Shown here one piece after another: positions 6,465 to 11,077 of a stretch of DNA of 11,077 nucleotides (the first letter of the stretch is position 1; the number at the start of each line of letters is the position of its first letter). Made by a program: the position numbers and the translations under genes. Under the pieces are notes generated by a model. The model was not told the origin of the DNA, did no database searches, and was given only the letters and a program-made list of their open reading frames with translations. The DNA is from an uncultured Flavobacteriales bacterium (GTDB lineage Bacteria; Bacteroidota; Bacteroidia; Flavobacteriales_D; Sanyastnellaceae): positions 1 through 11,077 of the forward strand of contig CAJXOV010000032.1 in NCBI GenBank assembly GCA_913057815.1, read 5' to 3'.

Positions 6465-6838
6465 TGGAAAGTATTAAATTAGAGGGTACCCCTAAAACAC
6501 CTACTGTAGAATTTAACTCTGAGAATGGTGAATTGCTCCTAAAAGGAAGGTCAATTCCTGAAAACTCTATAGAATTTTACAAGCCGCTTATTGATTGGAT
6601 AGAGAATTATTCTGCTAATGCAGGATCTGATACAATTCTGAATGTACAATTAGAATACTTCAACACTAGTAGTAGTAAGTGTCTATTAGACGTATTCAAG
6701 AAACTTGAACGTATAAGTAATCCAGTAACTATAAACTGGTATTATGAGGAAGATGATGAAGACATGTTAGAAGCTGGAGAAGACTATGATGCTATCATAG
6801 ATATTCCATTTAAAATGATTGAAGTAGAAGAGATTTAA
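6464..6838 (+). CDS. siaC: SiaC-like regulatory phosphoprotein (DUF1987)
   Basis: This is a small cytoplasmic switch protein (124 aa) of the SiaC family. The signature is complete: TPTVEFNSENGELLLKGRS (12-30), then IPENSIEFYKPLIDWI (31-46), then YFNTSSSK (65-72). The Thr in the last motif is residue 68, the same number as the phosphorylated Thr68 of Pseudomonas SiaC, so the kinase target is intact. In Pseudomonas, unphosphorylated SiaC binds and activates the diguanylate cyclase SiaD. No GGDEF protein is in this window, and many Bacteroidota have little c-di-GMP signalling, so the output here is unknown. The C-terminal region is strongly acidic (EEDDEDMLEAGEDYD, 95-109). It is translationally coupled to siaB, and its stop shares the bases TTAA with the stop of the convergent ABC transporter gene. 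Confidence 0.88.
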   Translation: MESIKLEGTPKTPTVEFNSENGELLLKGRSIPENSIEFYKPLIDWIENYSANAGSDTILNVQLEYFNTSSSKCLLDVFKKLERISNPVTINWYYEEDDEDMLEAGEDYDAIIDIPFKMIEVEEI

Positions 6839-9800
6839 TTTTTAATTACTCTCAACAATCTCATTCTTAATTCTGCTGATTTTTCAGAACTAAATTCTAA
6901 TACTTTTCTTAACCCATCAAAGAAGAGTAAAACACTCAAAAATAGTATCATTAGCCATATTACTAGAGTATTGGCAATGAAAGTTCCAACCTGTATTCCA
7001 AAAAAGTTCTTTGTTGGAGAGTAAAAATGCGCATCAAAAAACCCATTTAAAGGAGTTAAATAAATTGGATTTGATTTTTGAATCAACTCGTGATTATATT
7101 CTACAATAGGATTTAGATCATTTCGATTGGTGACAAAATCCTCTAAACTAAGATTACTATATTCATCTCTCAAGTCTAAATAGGCTTCTTTTCCTCCTGG
7201 AGCACTCATTAGCTCTGCCAGTCGATTTTCTTTCTTAACGTTGGCTGCTGAGTACTTTCTAAGGTAAAAGTCTTTTAAATCTCTTAAAGTAGTTTCTACC
7301 TCTATTAGTTTTTCAGGAGTAACTTCTTTAGAATCTATTCCTTGAGTCATTATAGAAAGACCTGGAACCAATGCTTTCTCTTTTTCTAACTCATTCATAA
7401 TTACTTCGAGCTCATAAGAAGTCTTATCATAATTATTAAACTCTAAATGATTTTTTTGGCATTTGTTCACCTTATTAGTCAGCTCTTTCAACCAATAATC
7501 TTTTTTCCAGATATAATACTTTTTGTCCTTTTCAAATTCATAAAATTCCTTTGAAAATTTATTGTCTGTAAATTGATGTACTGCCAGAGCCTCGTATGCC
7601 CACCTACTAGCCATCACATTCCCTATCAATGGAACTTCACTCTGTGAAGAAAACAATGGATAAAGCTTATCAAACTTCACAATCACACCACTAAATAAAA
7701 GCTGCGGAATAATCAGTATAGGAATAATAATGTAAATCACTTTTGCCGAATTAAAGCTGGCAGAGATATTCAGTCCTAACAGATTTGCAAAGCAAGATGT
7801 ACTAAACAGAACCATCCAATATTCCAACCACATCCCTTTAATTTCTAGAACTACATTACCTACTAATACATAAGTCAATGCTTGAACTGCGCTTATAAAG
7901 AACATGATACCTATCTTACTTATGAGGTAACTTCCTCTACTTAGGTTTAAGAATTTTTCTCTTTTTAGGATTTTCTGATCTCTTATAATCTCCTCGGCAC
8001 TTACTGTTAACCCTAGGAATAGAGAAACTATTACAGATATAAATAGGAACTGTGGTAAATTTTCACTTTCCCTAAATATGTATGAAGCTTGTTCGGATTC
8101 TGTAGGCTGAAAAAACTTGATAAAAAAGGACAGTACTAAAGCCAAAGCTGGTGCTTCCAAGAAATTCACCATTATATACTGCGTATTGGCTAATTTACTC
8201 AATACATCACGCTTTAAAAAGACTTTAAACTGCTTCCATAAAGATGGAATTTTAAAAGAACTCTCTGGAGCAGTGTGCAACACAGACTCTTTAGATATAT
8301 GATTTCCGATAATAACGTTAAAGAAATTATTCCATTCTTTAGGTGAGATTTTTCTATGCTCGGTGAGCATTCCATATTCATCTACTACCTTAGATTCTAT
8401 AATGTTAAATATCTGTTCAGGATTAACATTTCCACACCGATTACATTCACTTTCTTCCAAATTAGCGTGATTCACTAATCTCTTGAAGTAAATTATACTC
8501 TCTACTGGATTACCGTAATAGATTGGGTATCCTCCCTGATCTAATAAGAACAGTTTATCGAACATTTTAAAAATGGCCGATGAAGGCTGGTGAATTACCA
8601 CAAAAACAAGCTTCCCTTTGAGAGTAAGCTCCTTTAGTAAATCCATAATATTTTCTGAATCTCTACTAGATAGTCCTGAAGTAGGCTCATCTACGAAGAG
8701 AACAGATGGTTCTCTAATTAGCTCTAAAGCTATATTTAATCTTTTTCTTTGACCACCTGAGATAGTCTTATCTAACGGTGTTCCCACTTTCAAATCTCTA
8801 GCCTCGTAAAGACCTAAAGAATTAAGCGTATCTAATGTTCTTTTTTCAATTTGATCAGGAGTATCATCTTTAAAGCATAATTCTGCATTGAAATATAAAT
8901 TTTCATATACAGTTAACTCCTCTATCAGTAAATCATCCTGAGCTATATGTCCTATTACTCCTTCTATTTCTTTAGGGCGATTATGGATGTCTATTCCATT
9001 AATTTTCACACTCCCGAAAGTTGGCTTATAGTTTCCATTTAGGACATTAAGTAGAGTAGATTTACCTGATCCACTTCCTCCCATTATACCTATAAGATTT
9101 CCTGATCTTTCTACCAGATTCAGCTGGTGTAATGCTTGTTTATTACCTTTAAAGTAATAGCTAATATTCTCAGCCTTGAAGTCAATGTTATGCGAAGCTT
9201 CACCTTCTATACTTTTCCCTATAACATCGCTGTAATAAACAGGACTAATCTTCGGACTTCTAATGCTGGCTCCTTGATTAAAAACATGAATATTAGAACT
9301 AGTTAAAACCTGACCATTCAAAGTCAAGTCATCAGATCCAAATTCTTTTAAAAGGAACATGTTCTGGTCCTCTATTCTATAAAATACTAGCTGTCCGTTT
9401 AGTCCAGTTTTTTTAATGATTTTAGCATGAGAATAGTTCCATGTTTCTTCTCCACACGCATAAATAAAATTTTCATTATCTATTACTTCATCACTCTTCG
9501 AACTAACTAGAGCTTTTAAATCGTCAAAAATTTCACGTTGAATATTAAAGGTATCACTAACAGTTTCGATAAACTCAGCTATCAGAAGTTCATCATGAGA
9601 TTCCTTAGTGAATTCTAACAATCTCAATAGAACAAATATTTTTTCCTTTTGAGCTAGTTCCTCATTAATCTGAGTACAAATTTTTAAGATTTTAACTGAA
9701 TTAAGACTGGTTCTTTTTTTCCTCCCGTTTTTAGATCGGCTTTTGGCCTGCTGGATAGATATGAACTCATCATAAGCAGTAAGAAACTTCTTCACTAAAT

Positions 9801-9930
9801 CTCTATTTAGCTGCTGTCTTAAGAAGATAGCTATAACATCTCGGCCATTATTCTGCATGCCATCATCATCGCCACTTTTGGCTATGATAGCAAATAATTG
9901 CATTAATGCTTGAAGAACTCCTGTACTCAT
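6835..9930 (-). CDS. ABCG-type half transporter with TerB-like N-terminal region
   Basis: This is a 1031-aa fusion of ATPase and membrane domain in ABCG (White-like) order. Residues 1-145 are helical and TerB/DjlA-like (ALMQLFAIIAKSG at 8-20, LLRLLEFTKE at 101-110). Residues 150-245 look beta-rich and vaguely FHA-like, ending in SPVYYSDV. The ATPase follows: Walker A GGSGSGKS (284-291), Q-loop Q331, signature TISGGQRKR (389-397), Walker B LFVDEPTSGL (411-420), H-loop H447. A CxxC pair (C496, C499) follows the ATPase. Membrane helices lie at about 583-605, 626-645, 671-695, 704-722, 731-752 and 981-1004. Between the last two is an about 225-residue, coiled-coil-rich loop, predicted extracytoplasmic and much larger than in eukaryotic ABCG proteins. 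All catalytic motifs are intact, so it should be an active homodimer. The substrate is unknown; export or lipid extrusion is only inferred from the family. Confidence 0.88.
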   Translation of the reverse strand: MSTGVLQALMQLFAIIAKSGDDDGMQNNGRDVIAIFLRQQLNRDLVKKFLTAYDEFISIQQAKSRSKNGRKKRTSLNSVKILKICTQINEELAQKEKIFVLLRLLEFTKESHDELLIAEFIETVSDTFNIQREIFDDLKALVSSKSDEVIDNENFIYACGEETWNYSHAKIIKKTGLNGQLVFYRIEDQNMFLLKEFGSDDLTLNGQVLTSSNIHVFNQGASIRSPKISPVYYSDVIGKSIEGEASHNIDFKAENISYYFKGNKQALHQLNLVERSGNLIGIMGGSGSGKSTLLNVLNGNYKPTFGSVKINGIDIHNRPKEIEGVIGHIAQDDLLIEELTVYENLYFNAELCFKDDTPDQIEKRTLDTLNSLGLYEARDLKVGTPLDKTISGGQRKRLNIALELIREPSVLFVDEPTSGLSSRDSENIMDLLKELTLKGKLVFVVIHQPSSAIFKMFDKLFLLDQGGYPIYYGNPVESIIYFKRLVNHANLEESECNRCGNVNPEQIFNIIESKVVDEYGMLTEHRKISPKEWNNFFNVIIGNHISKESVLHTAPESSFKIPSLWKQFKVFLKRDVLSKLANTQYIMVNFLEAPALALVLSFFIKFFQPTESEQASYIFRESENLPQFLFISVIVSLFLGLTVSAEEIIRDQKILKREKFLNLSRGSYLISKIGIMFFISAVQALTYVLVGNVVLEIKGMWLEYWMVLFSTSCFANLLGLNISASFNSAKVIYIIIPILIIPQLLFSGVIVKFDKLYPLFSSQSEVPLIGNVMASRWAYEALAVHQFTDNKFSKEFYEFEKDKKYYIWKKDYWLKELTNKVNKCQKNHLEFNNYDKTSYELEVIMNELEKEKALVPGLSIMTQGIDSKEVTPEKLIEVETTLRDLKDFYLRKYSAANVKKENRLAELMSAPGGKEAYLDLRDEYSNLSLEDFVTNRNDLNPIVEYNHELIQKSNPIYLTPLNGFFDAHFYSPTKNFFGIQVGTFIANTLVIWLMILFLSVLLFFDGLRKVLEFSSEKSAELRMRLLRVIKN

Positions 9931-10069
9931 TCTTTAAATTATAGTAGTGTTAGGACAAAATCCTATATGATGTAATACGATGCTTATGCCCTGAGGTTAC
10001 TTTTCTCTCCGTTTTTTTTAACATGAAAAGAAACTGACCCTTCAGTTATCTCAACTTAAAAATTTAGAC
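9931..10069. other. Spacer upstream of the ABC transporter gene
   Basis: No ORF is seen here. A small TAGGA/TCCTA hairpin with CAAAA loop lies about 20 bp upstream of the ABC transporter start, and AACTGA/TCAGTT (10032-10047) forms a 6-bp stem followed on the minus strand by TCTTTT, perhaps a weak second terminator for the secreted-protein unit. I found no strict TAnnTTTG element for the transporter gene. Confidence 0.3.
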
Positions 10070-10096
10070 AAAAAAAATGCGGGCCGAAGCCCGCAT
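10070..10096 (-). terminator. Strong intrinsic terminator with UUCG tetraloop
   Basis: On the minus strand, ATGCGGGC pairs with GCCCGCAT around a TTCG loop (perfect 8-bp GC-rich stem, 10077-10096), followed by an eight-T run (10070-10077, the first T being the last base of the stem). The C(UUCG)G loop is exceptionally stable. It lies 23 bp past the stop of the secreted 138-aa protein and ends that transcription unit before the ABC transporter gene. Confidence 0.93.
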
Positions 10097-10119
10097 CCAA
10101 CAAATATGTCGTTTGGTTC

Positions 10120-10536
10120 TTATTGTTTAAATCCAATCAGTACTACCGCACAACCAGAACTCTTTTTATTCTGATCAAGCTTGGCATTTATAGTAACTTC
10201 AGTAGTGTTTTCTACATTAAAGTCCCAGTAAGGTGCATTTCCATAATCACCGCTATTAAATAGCTCATTTCCTTCTTTATCATTCAGTGTGAATATTAGC
10301 TCTCCAGCTACTTCTCCACTGCATGATACCATTCTGTATTCATTTCCTCCGAAAAGTGTAGCTTTAAATTCAGCTTCTTGATCACTGTGTAAAAGCGCTC
10401 TATACTCCTGTCCGTCTGAAATAAATGTTTTATCAAAATATCGATCGCATAATTTAGCTTCAGTATCGCATTGCGCATAAGAACTCATAATGAATCCAAG
10501 GAAGCCTAACGTTATTATTATATTCTTGATTGTCAT
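10120..10536 (-). CDS. Small secreted protein of unknown function (138 aa)
   Basis: It has a clear Sec signal peptide: MTIKN, then a hydrophobic core IIITLGFLGFIMSS, and a likely signal peptidase I site at SSYA|Q (after residue 21). The residue pair QC does not make a lipobox, so a lipoprotein is unlikely. The mature about 117-aa protein has four cysteines (C23, C30, C72, C129), suggesting two disulfides, and an alternating beta pattern (EYRALL, AEFKATLFGG, ELIFTLND, YWDFNV, TEVTINAKL, CAVVLIGFKQ), as in a small beta-sandwich. I do not recognise a named family and assign no activity. It is the last gene of a unit with the upstream helical protein (12-bp gap) and is followed by the UUCG terminator. 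AAGGA sits about 4 nt before the ATG, a plausible ribosome site supporting this start. Confidence 0.85.
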   Translation of the reverse strand: MTIKNIIITLGFLGFIMSSYAQCDTEAKLCDRYFDKTFISDGQEYRALLHSDQEAEFKATLFGGNEYRMVSCSGEVAGELIFTLNDKEGNELFNSGDYGNAPYWDFNVENTTEVTINAKLDQNKKSSGCAVVLIGFKQ

Positions 10537-10548
10537 TTTTCCTTGTAT

Positions 10549-11077
10549 TTATGATATGATTAAATCTCTAATTCTCGAAACAGCAGCTTTAATACTTTCT
10601 AGCTGTTGATCCGACACATCTACTTTTGACTTTCCCTTTAGATAAGTCTTTTTAGCATCTTTATCAGTAATAGGCTCTTCGTACGTATAAGAAGTATTTA
10701 ATTCGTTAAACGCAGCCTCTAACCCTCTAAGTTCTTTAGAAATGTTTTTTCCTAAATCATCTTCAAAAGAAGACATGATATTTACAATATTACCTACTGT
10801 ATTTTTCTGTTCTCCAACCCGCGTTCTTAGAAATTTATTTTCCGAGTTTTGCGTTGCAAAATGTAGAGACTCAATCCAACCACCAGTTAAAATTAAAGCT
10901 GCTACTTCATTTTGAAGATTATCCTTTAAGTAACGTTCGGCATTCTTATAAAACTCTGCATTTAGGATATTCAGCGAGTCTGGATTATTAATGTTTTCAT
11001 TAAATCGCTTCAGAATAGTAGGGTCAATATTGGCATTAATATCCAAATCATTGGCCAAACCTTCAATCTGATCTAAA
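10549..11077 (-). CDS. Helical protein of unknown function, 5' end beyond the window
   Basis: The reading frame ends at 10549 and stays open to the right edge. The first apparent initiation codon (11056-11058) is TTG, and the six codons before it (LDQIEG) read on naturally, so the true start is almost certainly outside the window and this is a C-terminal part of at least 176 codons. The visible protein is mostly helical and hydrophilic: NILNAEFYKNAERYL, then ALILTGGWIESLHFAT, then VNIMSSFEDDLGKNI, and an amphipathic C-terminal helix (QLESIKAAVSRIRDLIIS). The GGWIESL stretch is reminiscent of uncharacterised Bacteroidota envelope proteins or lipoproteins, but the N-terminus needed to tell is missing. 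It is cotranscribed with the secreted 138-aa protein 12 bp downstream, which suggests an envelope role (inference). Confidence 0.8.
   Translation of the reverse strand, partial: LDQIEGLANDLDINANIDPTILKRFNENINNPDSLNILNAEFYKNAERYLKDNLQNEVAALILTGGWIESLHFATQNSENKFLRTRVGEQKNTVGNIVNIMSSFEDDLGKNISKELRGLEAAFNELNTSYTYEEPITDKDAKKTYLKGKSKVDVSDQQLESIKAAVSRIRDLIIS

Noticed and set aside
8117..8302. 61-codon + strand ORF opposite the ABC transporter gene
   Set aside because: It is antisense to the start of the membrane domain; no promoter or motif supports it.
1..11077. CRISPR array, tRNA, insertion sequence, phage or defence cassette
   Set aside because: No direct-repeat array, cloverleaf, transposase, integrase or recognised defence domain was seen. 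The TerB-like region alone does not make a defence system.

Overview
The window is AT-rich chromosomal DNA that looks like Bacteroidota, probably a marine or free-living Cytophagales-type bacterium. This rests on the protein flavours (short ComEC without a nuclease domain, Bacteroidota-type HMG-CoA lyase, SiaB/SiaC pair, TerB-like/ABCG fusion transporter), on weak or absent Shine-Dalgarno sequences, and on several TAnnTTTG-like -7 promoter elements. The assignment is inference; no search was possible. I see no rRNA, tRNA, CRISPR array, insertion sequence or phage gene.

Layout. (1) 181-2241 (+): ComEC/Rec2 DNA-uptake channel. It converges on, and overlaps by 12 bp, a two-gene minus-strand unit: a degenerate single-domain response regulator (2557-2934) followed by an 83-aa conserved-looking protein of unknown function (2230-2481). 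(2) 3065-3931 (+): hydroxymethylglutaryl-CoA lyase, divergent from the receiver gene, with a probable terminator. (3) 3932-4328: a 397-bp gene-free interval between convergent units. It holds several inverted repeats, the clearest a 16-bp inverted repeat built from two ATCGAT-centred palindromes exactly 21 bp apart. (4) 4329-5794 (-): a translationally coupled pair, SAM-dependent methyltransferase then ZIP-family metal transporter. (5) 5883-6838 (+): siaB-siaC, a kinase/phosphoprotein switch pair joined by a TAATG stop-start. (6) 6835-9930 (-): a 1031-aa ABCG-type half transporter with a TerB-like N-terminus and a very large extracytoplasmic loop. It converges on siaC so tightly that one TTAA supplies both stop codons. 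(7) 10120-11077 (-): an all-helical protein running off the right edge, then a small secreted cysteine-containing protein, closed by a strong UUCG-tetraloop terminator.

How the genes may work together. Most units look like independent housekeeping or accessory functions: DNA uptake, leucine/ketone-body catabolism, metal uptake. The part most worth following is siaB-siaC with the TerB-ABCG transporter. The SiaB kinase and SiaC (its Thr68 site intact) lie beside a transporter carrying an N-terminal regulatory region, while the partners known from Pseudomonas (SiaA phosphatase, SiaD diguanylate cyclase) are absent from the window. A different output for SiaC is therefore possible. This is a hypothesis from gene context only.
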